Origin: an uncultured Blautia sp.
GTDB taxonomy: Bacteria > Bacillota > Clostridia > Lachnospirales > Lachnospiraceae
Reading direction: 5' to 3'
Assembly (NCBI GenBank): GCA_900553515.1
Contig: USDN01000070.1
Span: forward strand, 1 to 13,657
Length of the DNA: 13,657 nt
The notes beneath the pieces are model-generated. The model made no database searches. It saw only the letters and a list, made by a program, of their open reading frames with translations, and was not told where the DNA came from. Positions within the stretch are counted from its first letter, which is position 1. Every line of letters begins with the position of its first letter. Positions 1 to 5,617 of the stretch are shown here, in pieces. A program made the position numbers and the translations under genes.

Positions 1-385
1 TCAAAATATAATCGTATCGTGATCGCATCGTATCAATATATTCCTTCATGATCAGCTCTCTGCTCATTACATTACTCATGGTTACTTCTAAAGCAGATAA
101 CTCAATATTGGCTGGTAGGAGATCGATCTGTTCCTTATGATGTAAAATTCCTTCTTCTTCTCCAATTTCCTCGTCATTGATAATATTCATCATAATAGTT
201 GCAAGAGTAGTTCCAATATCATCCGGTTCTACATATCCAAGACTTGCAGTTAGGCTTCCCTGTGGATCCGCATCAATCAACAATACTTTCTTTCCCTGTC
301 TTGCCAATCCCACTCCAAGATTTAAAGTCGTTGTACTTTTTGCGACTCCGCCTTTCTGGTTTGCTACTGATATAACTTTTCCCAT
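1..385 (-). CDS. parA: ParA/Soj-family partitioning ATPase, 3' part outside window
   Basis: The first 128 codons of a ParA-type ATPase are visible and the frame stays open to the left edge. ParA proteins are deviant Walker ATPases that segregate plasmids, chromosomes or integrated conjugative elements together with a ParB partner. The start reads MGKVISVANQKGG; the Walker A' region is at residues 11-20 and the Walker A'-following DADPQG motif at 38-43. The P-loop reads KGGVAKST, so the usual glycine before the lysine is alanine. ATG at 385-383 is chosen because AAGGGAG lies about 8 bases upstream, inside the preceding small gene, whose last 22 bases overlap this gene. The AT-rich composition and the two excisionase-like genes upstream suggest that this belongs to an integrated mobile element rather than to the chromosomal soj-spo0J locus. 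A ParB gene would be expected just outside the window. Confidence 0.9.
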   Translation of the reverse strand, partial: MGKVISVANQKGGVAKSTTTLNLGVGLARQGKKVLLIDADPQGSLTASLGYVEPDDIGTTLATIMMNIINDEEIGEEEGILHHKEQIDLLPANIELSALEVTMSNVMSRELIMKEYIDTMRSRYDYIL

Positions 386-621
386 TCTTCTTTCTCCCTT
401 CTGATATTCTCTCGCAGATATTTTTCAAATGTACTTCGATTAATTAAAACTTTTTTTCCAATCTTATAAACTGCTCCTGCCTTATGAGATAATCTTACGA
501 TTGGCTTATATCCAAGATTGTAATAATCCATAGCTTGTCTATAACTTATAAATTCATGTTGCATAAATTCTATATCTTCATCATCAATAAGATGAGAAAA
601 CATCCAAACTTTTCCATGCAT
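364..621 (-). CDS. Small excisionase-like protein (DUF6462-like), second copy
   Basis: An 85-residue protein with a charged C-terminus. The central part (FISYRQAMDYYNLG...) followed by HKAGAVYKIGKKVLINRSTF resembles the small winged-helix/excisionase-like DNA-binding proteins of Firmicute mobile elements; I recall the label DUF6462 but could not check it. It is clearly paralogous to the gene just upstream: both share a YxxA-like helix, an AGA[VI]Y[KR] stretch and VLINR..F..YL near the C-terminus. ATG at 621 is preferred because AAAGGGGA lies 6 bases upstream. A TTG at 642 preceded by AAGGGA would add seven residues and cannot be excluded. The 3' end overlaps the ParA start by 22 bases, which suggests translational coupling. 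The likely role is DNA binding in excision or in control of the element, by analogy only. Confidence 0.75.
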   Translation of the reverse strand: MHGKVWMFSHLIDDEDIEFMQHEFISYRQAMDYYNLGYKPIVRLSHKAGAVYKIGKKVLINRSTFEKYLRENIRREKEEWEKLYQ

Positions 622-654
622 CTCGAATCCCCTTTTCTTCAAACTAACGTTCCC

Positions 655-891
655 TTATTTTTCATGAAATTGCTCAAGATACTCATCAAAGATTTCTCTG
701 TTTATCAAAACAATTCCATCCATTCTGTAAATCGCTCCTGCATCATTTGCTAGTTCCATCAATTTTTTATGTGACAAACTATATACAATTTCAGCTTGTT
801 GATAACGAAGAAATTTTCTTCTAAGTCTGCGTGCTTCTTCTTTTACCTCTGAACGCTTCTGCTGGTTATAATACATATTTTCTGTTTTCAA
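655..891 (-). CDS. Small excisionase-like protein (DUF6462-like), first copy
   Basis: A 78-residue basic protein. A lysine/arginine-rich N-terminal part (KEEARRLRRKFLRYQQAEIVYSL in outline) leads into a helix-turn-helix-like core and the ending VLINREIFDEYLEQF. The same pattern occurs in its downstream paralogue, 33 bases away. I read it as an excisionase-like or MerR-like small DNA-binding protein of a mobile element. A GTG at 909 would give six more residues, but its only Shine-Dalgarno candidate is too close. TTG at 891 has AAAGGGGA six to seven bases upstream and is the better start; ATG at 876 has no ribosome binding site. The gene begins about 50 bases after a strong terminator on the same strand, so it needs either its own weak promoter or read-through. 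Confidence 0.72.
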   Translation of the reverse strand: MKTENMYYNQQKRSEVKEEARRLRRKFLRYQQAEIVYSLSHKKLMELANDAGAIYRMDGIVLINREIFDEYLEQFHEK

Positions 892-944
892 ATCTGTTTC
901 CCCTTTCACCTTTTATTCGACCACAACGAACATTGTTAATGAAT

Positions 945-990
945 AAAAAAAGGACACTCTCTGAAAGATTTTTCTTTCAAAAAGTGCCCT
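945..990 (-). terminator. Strong intrinsic terminator between lysS and the element genes
   Basis: In the minus-strand RNA the arms AGGGCACUUUUUGAAAG and CUUUCAGAGAGUGUCCU form an unbroken 17-bp stem with three G-U pairs, a six-base loop, and a U tract directly after it (A-run at 945-951 on the plus strand). On the plus strand the same pairs are A-C mismatches and no T tract follows, so the signal is directional. It would stop transcripts that run past lysS before they reach the two small element genes. It lies about 140 bases after the lysS stop. Confidence 0.85.
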
Positions 991-1008
991 CAACAATTCA
1001 TATTGTTG
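991..1008. repeat. Inverted repeat CAACAAT-TCAT-ATTGTTG
   Basis: A perfect 7-bp inverted repeat with a 4-base spacer, directly touching the terminator stem. On the minus strand it would fold just before the terminator hairpin. It may be a protein binding site or part of the leader structure; no function can be assigned from sequence. Confidence 0.5.
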
Positions 1009-1068
1009 GAGTAGTATTACTGACAACTAATCACCATTCTTCATGATGATTCATGTTTGAATACAAAT

Positions 1069-1109
1069 TTGTTGTCAAATTGTTGTCAAAAAGAATTTTT
1101 GTTGTCAAA
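1069..1109. repeat. Three direct copies of TTGTTGTCAAA near the lysS 3' end
   Basis: Perfect 11-bp copies lie at 1069-1079, 1080-1090 and 1099-1109; the first two are contiguous. A partial inverted copy (TGACAAC) is at 1021-1027. Read on the minus strand the unit is TTTGACAACAA, which contains a -35-like TTGACA, but no good -10 hexamer follows at 17 bases. Position, between lysS and an AT-rich block with excisionase-like genes, fits recombinase or excisionase binding sites at an element end. The exact attachment core cannot be fixed without the other end. Confidence 0.65.
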
Positions 1110-1130
1110 TTGTGAAGATTTCTTACTTTC

Positions 1131-3080
1131 TTAGTACAACTTCGCTCCTGCCGGAATCTTATCATCCAGAATCAGAACATTGAGTCCTTCTCTTCCCTCT
1201 ACAAGATGTGTAGCAGAGATAATCATACCACATGAATCAATTCCCATCATCTTACGTGGTGGAAGGTTTGTGATTGCAAGTAATGTCTTTCCAACCAGTT
1301 CTTCCGGCTCATAATAATCGTGAATACCGCTTAAAATCACGCGATCTACGCCACTTCCGTCGTTTAATACGAACTTCAGAAGCTTCTTAGATTTCGGAAC
1401 TGCCTCACATTCTTTTACCTTTACAGCTCGGAAATCTGACTTGCTGAATGTCTCGAAATCAACCATGTCTTTGAATAATGGTTCTACTTCTACGTTGGAG
1501 AAATCGTATGTTTCTTTCACTTCAGCAATCGCTTTTTCCACTGTTTTTTCAGCCGGAGCGGACTGTGCAGCGTTGTTTGCTTCATTCTTTGCAGCTCCCA
1601 TGCTCTTCATTGTCGGGAACAGAAGAACGTCTCTGATCGCCTGGCTGTCAGTCAGAAGCATACACATACGGTCAATGCCAAAGCCGATACCACCTGTAGG
1701 CGGCATACCAAGCTCCAGAGCATGCATAAAGTCTTCGTCTGTTGTATTTGCTTCCTCATCTCCCTGAGCAAGAAGCTCTTCCTGCGCTTTGAAGCGCTCA
1801 CGCTGGTCGATCGGGTCGTTCAGCTCGGAATAAGCGTTTGCCATTTCCCAGCCGTTCATAAAGAACTCAAAACGTTCTACATAGTCCGGGTTGTCCGGTT
1901 TCTTCTTGGTAAGAGGAGAAATCTCGACCGGATGATCCATAACAAAAGTAGGCTGGATCAGATGATCCTCAACAAATTCCTCGAAGAAAAGGTTCAGGAT
2001 ATCACCCTTTTTGTGGCGTTCCTCATATGCAACATGATGCTCGTCAGCAGCCGCTCTTGCCTCTTCCAGAGTATGAATCTCGTTAAAGTCCACACCGGAA
2101 TATTTCTTAACTGCATCAAGCATGGTAATCCGCTCAAAAGGCTTGCCCAGATCCATTTCGATACCGTTGTATACAATCTTTGTTGTTCCAAGAACAGTCT
2201 GAGCTACATAGCGGTAAAGATTTTCTGTCAGATCCATCATGCCGTGATAATCGGTATATGCCTGATAAAGCTCCATCAGTGTAAACTCCGGATTATGACG
2301 GGTATCAAGACCCTCGTTACGGAATACACGACCGATCTCATATACCTTCTCAAGTCCGCCTACGATCAGACGTTTCAGGTAAAGCTCCAGAGAAATACGA
2401 AGCTTCAGATCCTCATCAAGCGCGTTAAAATGTGTTTCAAACGGTCTTGCCGCAGCGCCGCCCGCATTGGAAACCAGCATAGGAGTTTCTACCTCCATAA
2501 AGCCTTCTCCTGCCAGATAGGTACGGATCGCACTGAGAATTTTAGAACGTTTGATAAAAGTATCCTTTACTTCCGGATTCATAATAAGGTCTACATATCT
2601 CTGACGATAACGGAGATCTGTGTTTGTCAGACCATGGAATTTTTCCGGGAGGATCTGAAGGCTCTTGGACAACAGAGTCACTTCTGAAGCGTGAATGGAA
2701 ATTTCCCCTGTTTTGGTGCGGAAAACCTCGCCTCTGATGCCGATCACATCACCTACGTCAAGTTTTTTGAAGTCCTTATAAGCTTCTTCTCCCAGACTGT
2801 CTCTTGCCACATAAGACTGGATACTTCCCTCCAGATCCTGTACATGACAAAAAGAAGCTTTACCCATTACACGTTTGGACATCATTCGGCCCGCTACTGT
2901 AACTGTCTGATTTTCAAGCTCTTCAAAATGCTCTTTAATTTCCTGGCTATGATGTGTCACATCATATTTTACGATTTTGAACGGGTCTTTTCCGTTTGCC
3001 TGCAGATCTGCCAGCTTTTCCCGGCGGACCTTCAGCAACTGGTTCAGATCCTGCTCCTGCTGCTTCTTCTGTTCTGCCAC
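1131..3080 (-). CDS. lysS: Lysyl-tRNA synthetase (class II) with C-terminal tRNA-binding domain
   Basis: A 649-residue class II lysyl-tRNA synthetase, which charges tRNA-Lys in the cytoplasm. An N-terminal anticodon-binding OB fold covers about residues 60-145 and is followed by the class II catalytic core. Motif 2 lies near 246-268 (YEIGRVFRNEG, then RHNPEFT) and motif 3 near 458-484 (GMPPTGGIGFGIDR). The usual bacterial enzyme stops near 500 residues. Here a polar linker (about 500-535) leads to an extra domain (541-649) that resembles the Trbp111/EMAP-II/MetRS C-terminal tRNA-binding OB fold (SDFRAVKV, ILSGI, NLPPRKMMGIDS, GMIISA). GTG at 3080 is the start because GGAGG lies 7 bases upstream and the protein then begins VAEQKKQQ. 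The frame is open for 39 more codons to an ATG at 3197, but that stretch is a structured repeat and is unlikely to be translated. It lies downstream of greA, probably in one operon. Confidence 0.96.
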   Translation of the reverse strand: MAEQKKQQEQDLNQLLKVRREKLADLQANGKDPFKIVKYDVTHHSQEIKEHFEELENQTVTVAGRMMSKRVMGKASFCHVQDLEGSIQSYVARDSLGEEAYKDFKKLDVGDVIGIRGEVFRTKTGEISIHASEVTLLSKSLQILPEKFHGLTNTDLRYRQRYVDLIMNPEVKDTFIKRSKILSAIRTYLAGEGFMEVETPMLVSNAGGAAARPFETHFNALDEDLKLRISLELYLKRLIVGGLEKVYEIGRVFRNEGLDTRHNPEFTLMELYQAYTDYHGMMDLTENLYRYVAQTVLGTTKIVYNGIEMDLGKPFERITMLDAVKKYSGVDFNEIHTLEEARAAADEHHVAYEERHKKGDILNLFFEEFVEDHLIQPTFVMDHPVEISPLTKKKPDNPDYVERFEFFMNGWEMANAYSELNDPIDQRERFKAQEELLAQGDEEANTTDEDFMHALELGMPPTGGIGFGIDRMCMLLTDSQAIRDVLLFPTMKSMGAAKNEANNAAQSAPAEKTVEKAIAEVKETYDFSNVEVEPLFKDMVDFETFSKSDFRAVKVKECEAVPKSKKLLKFVLNDGSGVDRVILSGIHDYYEPEELVGKTLLAITNLPPRKMMGIDSCGMIISATHLVEGREGLNVLILDDKIPAGAKLY

Positions 3081-3120
3081 TTTCGTGCCTCCTTGTTTTT
3101 GTAAATATTCTGTGGTTACG

Positions 3121-3260
3121 TCGTTCGTGCTCTCTTTCCTTCCTCTTATCTCCGAAATTTCCCTGCTTCGCAGGAACCGTCCTTGCAGACTTTCCATTTC
3201 GTCGATGTACGCTCGGGTGAAAGAGAATACTCACTTCGTTCGTGCTCTCTTTCCTTCCTC
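3121..3260. repeat. Structured element with 25-bp terminal direct repeats between greA and lysS
   Basis: A perfect 25-bp direct repeat, containing GTTCGTGCTCTCTTTCCTTC, is at 3121-3145 and 3236-3260. Between the copies, in the minus-strand RNA, CGAAAT and AUUUCG close a domain that holds the hairpin CCUGC-GAA-GCAGG. UCUCUUUC (3226-3219) can pair perfectly with GAAAGAGA in the first copy (3253-3246) or, alternatively, in the second (3138-3131). It begins one base after the greA stop. It is either a dispersed intergenic repeat or a leader structure for lysS. Confidence 0.65.
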
Positions 3261-3261
3261 G

Positions 3262-3744
3262 CTACACGTTTCTCTGGATTTCCAGCACTTTGTATTTCAT
3301 GATTCCAGCCGGCATCTCTACCTCAACTTCATCACCTGTATGTGCACCGATCAGTGCTTTTCCTACAGGAGATTCATTGGAAATCTTGCCTTCCAGACTG
3401 TTTGCTTCTGTGGAACCTACAATCTTCAGTTCCATTTCTTCTTCAAATTCATAATCATAGACCTTGACCTTGCAGCCAACGTTAATACGATCCAGATCTA
3501 CTTCATCTTCTACAACCACTTCTGCGTTTTTCAGGATCTTTTCAATCTCTTCAATACGTGCTTCGATGTCTCTCTGCTCATCTTTCGCTGCATCGTATTC
3601 AGCATTCTCGGAAAGATCGCCCTGCTCTCTGGCTTCTTTGATCTTTTCTGCTACTTCTTTTCTTTTTACTACCTTTAAATCATGCAGCTCTTCCTCTAAT
3701 TTTTTAAGTCCTGCATAGGTTAGTAAGTTTTTCTTTTCTTCCAT
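3262..3744 (-). CDS. greA: Transcription elongation factor GreA
   Basis: A 160-residue protein, the usual GreA length. GreA enters the secondary channel of RNA polymerase and stimulates cleavage of backtracked transcripts. The N-terminal half is the antiparallel coiled coil; its tip holds the acidic pattern QGDLSENAEYDAAKDEQ (about residues 41-57), with the conserved DLSENAEY motif whose Asp and Glu residues coordinate the catalytic metal. The C-terminal half is the FKBP-like domain (SNESPVGKALIGAHTGDEVEVEMP near 123-146). ATG at 3744 has GGGAG upstream and a perfect promoter about 105 bases further up. lysS follows in the same direction, an arrangement common in clostridia. Confidence 0.97.
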   Translation of the reverse strand: MEEKKNLLTYAGLKKLEEELHDLKVVKRKEVAEKIKEAREQGDLSENAEYDAAKDEQRDIEARIEEIEKILKNAEVVVEDEVDLDRINVGCKVKVYDYEFEEEMELKIVGSTEANSLEGKISNESPVGKALIGAHTGDEVEVEMPAGIMKYKVLEIQRNV

Positions 3745-3849
3745 ATTACCTTACTCCCTTTCAATATCTATAGTGCTATTGGACCTTGCTCCCAGATACA
3801 TTTTACCGCCTGAAGGGCAGTATTATTCTAGGATATTCACAATTTTAGT

Positions 3850-3878
3850 ATTATACCCAAATCTGCCTTTATTGTCAA
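3850..3878 (-). promoter_or_regulatory. Consensus sigma-A promoter of greA-lysS
   Basis: TTGACA (3878-3873), a 17-base spacer and TATAAT (3855-3850) match the housekeeping consensus at all twelve positions. Transcription would start near 3843, leaving an untranslated leader of about 100 bases before greA. The leader contains a short hairpin (ACUGCC-CUUCA-GGCGGU) without a U tract. No operator is evident. Confidence 0.9.
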
Positions 3879-3956
3879 GCATAAAACCCGGGAGTTTGAC
3901 GTCCGGAAGGAAAAATTTCCTGTAAACAATAACCCTGTTTTTCTTTTGTCAGCTCC

Positions 3957-3985
3957 TTGCATCCACCAAAAATCTGTGCTATACT
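3957..3985 (+). promoter_or_regulatory. Sigma-A promoter of queT
   Basis: TTGCAT (3957-3962), a 17-base spacer and TATACT (3980-3985), preceded by TG at the extended -10 position (TGCTATACT). The start site would be near 3992, only a few bases before the first helix of the leader described next. The fit of promoter and leader supports both calls. Confidence 0.8.
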
Positions 3986-3991
3986 AACCCT

Positions 3992-4100
3992 CGTTAAAAG
4001 CCCGCAAAAACCAAGGTCTTACAGGGCTTTCGCCGATTCCCGGCGTTAAATGAATCGAGTGTTCGTGACCTTCCACTCGTAAAACAAAACTAAAGGAGAG
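3992..4100 (+). promoter_or_regulatory. Putative preQ1 riboswitch in the queT leader
   Basis: The roughly 118-base leader has three hairpins: 3997-4003 with 4024-4030 (AAAGCCC/GGGCTTT), 4031-4035 with 4041-4045 (CGCCG/CGGCG), and 4056-4061 with 4074-4079 (CGAGTG/CACTCG). The last loop holds GACCTT (4067-4072). Its CCTT can pair with AAGG of the Shine-Dalgarno (4093-4096) to give an H-type pseudoknot with an A-rich connector (TAAAACAAAACTA), which resembles the tail of class I preQ1 aptamers. The same six bases also match AAGGTC (4013-4018) in the first loop. queT genes are known to be preceded by preQ1 riboswitches of classes I, II and III. The ligand is inferred from the downstream gene; the class is not settled. 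The proposed mechanism is masking of the ribosome binding site when precursor is plentiful. Confidence 0.6.
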
Positions 4101-4110
4101 AAAACAGAAT

Positions 4111-4605
4111 ATGAAAGACAAAAATGTATCTTACCTGACCCAGGCTGCCATGATCGCAGCTATCTATGTGGTGCTCACAGCACTGTTTGCCCCTATCAGC
4201 TTCGGAGAAGTGCAGATCCGTATTGCAGAAATGCTGACGATCCTTCCAATCTTTACTCCGGCAGCCATCCCCGGACTGTTTGTGGGATGTCTGATCGGCA
4301 ACATCCTCGGGGGAGCAGTTCTGCCGGATATCATCTGCGGAAGTCTCGCAACTCTGATCGGCGCTGTTGGAACTTATGCCATGAGAAATCATTTCCAGAA
4401 GCTGGCGGTACTGCCTCCTATCCTGGCAAACACTCTGGTAGTTCCTTTTGTACTTCGCTTTGCCTATGGAGTTCTTCTTCCTATCCCGTTTTTAATGGTT
4501 ACTGTAGGAATTGGAGAGATTATTTCCTGTGGTGTTCTGGGAAGCATTTTAGCTGTTGTTCTGAAAAAATACAGCCGCAGAATATTCCTCGCATCAGGTA
4601 TCTGA
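4111..4605 (+). CDS. queT: QueT, queuosine-precursor ECF transporter substrate-binding subunit
   Basis: A 164-residue, very hydrophobic protein with about six membrane segments. It matches the QueT family (COG4708, as I recall it): an N-terminal AAMIAAIYVVLTALFAPISFGEVQIRIAE-type segment, then TILPIFTPAAIPGLFVGCLIGN and a GGAVLPDIICGSLATLIGA stretch. QueT is the S component that binds queuosine precursors such as preQ1 for uptake by an energy-coupling-factor transporter; it needs the shared EcfA/EcfA'/EcfT module encoded elsewhere. The Shine-Dalgarno AAAGGAGAG lies 12 bases before the ATG, somewhat far, and appears to be part of the leader structure. It is the only clear plus-strand gene here and stands alone between a promoter and a terminator. 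Import of a precursor fits a gut bacterium that salvages rather than makes queuosine. Confidence 0.92.
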   Translation: MKDKNVSYLTQAAMIAAIYVVLTALFAPISFGEVQIRIAEMLTILPIFTPAAIPGLFVGCLIGNILGGAVLPDIICGSLATLIGAVGTYAMRNHFQKLAVLPPILANTLVVPFVLRFAYGVLLPIPFLMVTVGIGEIISCGVLGSILAVVLKKYSRRIFLASGI

Positions 4606-4612
4606 CATATTT

Positions 4613-4647
4613 ACAGCCATCGGTTTTGTAACCGATGGCTGTTTTTT
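4613..4647 (+). terminator. Intrinsic terminator of queT
   Basis: A perfect 13-bp stem (ACAGCCATCGGTT/AACCGATGGCTGT, 4613-4625 and 4630-4642) with a TTGT loop is followed by TTTTTT to 4647. It starts 8 bases after the queT stop. The T tract overlaps the stop codon of the convergent dusB gene. On the minus strand no T tract follows the stem, so it should act mainly on queT. Confidence 0.92.
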
Positions 4648-5614
4648 AATCTTTCAGATGATCAAGCAGCTCTTCCAGCTCCCGATAATCTGCAATTAAA
4701 TTCGACTCCCTGCGAAGAGCCGCACTGTGGCGCATACCTGCTGTATACCAGGCTACATGCTTACGCATTTCCCGGATCCCGGTAAACTCTCCCTTCTTTT
4801 CAATCTGCATACGGGCATGTCGAAGGATCATTTCCCGTATTTCTTCTGCTGAAGGCCGGGGCAGCTTTTCTCCTGTCTGAAAATAATGATTCAATTCACG
4901 AAAAATCCATGGATTTCCCCTTACTGCACGACCCACCATTACCGCGTCGCATCCGGTTTCTTTCAAAAGGGCTTCTGCTTTTTCCGGAGAATCCACATCC
5001 CCGTTTCCAATCACCGGTATCCGGACAGCTTCTTTTACTTTCCGTATGGTATCCCAATCTGCCTGACCGGAATAATACTGTTGTCTGGTTCTTCCATGAA
5101 CAGCAATAGCTGCCGCACCGGAGTCTTCCATGATCTTTGCAATTTCCACCGGATCTACCGGGTATCCTTCAAATCCGATACGCATCTTTGCTGTAACCGG
5201 CTTCCTGACCGCACCAGATACCGCTTTTATGATCTTCCCGATCAGTTTCGGCTCCTTCAGAAGGGCAGAACCCTCTCCATTATTAACAACCTTTGGAACC
5301 GGACACCCCATATTGATATCCAGGATCTCAAAAGGTCTCTCTTCAATACTTTTTGCTACCTCTGCCATCAGTTCCGGCTCATTTCCAAACAACTGAAGAG
5401 ATACCGGGTGCTCTGAAGGATCGATTTCCATCAATGCTTCTGTATTTTTATTATGAAAAGAAATTGCTTTTGCACTGACCATTTCTGTACAGATCAGCCC
5501 TGCCCCCTGCTCTTTACAGAGTTTACGAAAAGGCAGATCTGTCACTCCTGCCATTGGCGCCAGCACAAATGGATTATCTATTTCTACACCGCCGATTTTC
5601 CACCGCATTTCCAT
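4646..5614 (-). CDS. dusB: tRNA-dihydrouridine synthase, DusB type
   Basis: A 322-residue flavoprotein that reduces uridines in the D-loop of tRNA with NADPH and FMN. The TIM-barrel part starts with FVLAPMAGVTDLPFR (residues 16-30). NMGCP (101-105) contains the catalytic cysteine, C104. HGRTR (173-177), GNGDV (203-207) and GRAVRGNPWIF (228-238) are the FMN-phosphate binding and family signature segments. A helical tRNA-binding domain follows (about 250-322, with REMRKHVAWYTAG). ATG at 5614 is chosen because GGAG lies 8 bases upstream, within the end of the preceding gene, whose stop is 3 bases away. It is the last gene of the minus-strand run. DusB is the common bacterial branch in Firmicutes; substrate position is not visible from sequence. 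Confidence 0.95.
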   Translation of the reverse strand: MEMRWKIGGVEIDNPFVLAPMAGVTDLPFRKLCKEQGAGLICTEMVSAKAISFHNKNTEALMEIDPSEHPVSLQLFGNEPELMAEVAKSIEERPFEILDINMGCPVPKVVNNGEGSALLKEPKLIGKIIKAVSGAVRKPVTAKMRIGFEGYPVDPVEIAKIMEDSGAAAIAVHGRTRQQYYSGQADWDTIRKVKEAVRIPVIGNGDVDSPEKAEALLKETGCDAVMVGRAVRGNPWIFRELNHYFQTGEKLPRPSAEEIREMILRHARMQIEKKGEFTGIREMRKHVAWYTAGMRHSAALRRESNLIADYRELEELLDHLKD

Positions 5615-5617
5615 AAA

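Noticed and set aside
1069..1109. CRISPR-like array
   Set aside because: Units are only 11 bp, two are contiguous and there are no regular spacers or cas genes.
1068..1110. TTGACA hexamers in the 11-bp repeats read as promoters for the small element genes
   Set aside because: No acceptable -10 hexamer occurs 16-18 bases downstream of any of the three; only weak matches such as ATGAAT are seen.
1722..2687. Long open frame on the plus strand opposite lysS
   Set aside because: It is antisense to highly conserved LysRS sequence, has no ribosome site and no recognisable protein pattern.
3081..3197. N-terminal extension of LysS by 39 codons to an ATG at 3197
   Set aside because: The extension is translated from the structured repeat between greA and lysS, has no LysRS-like sequence, and GTG at 3080 has a well-placed GGAGG.
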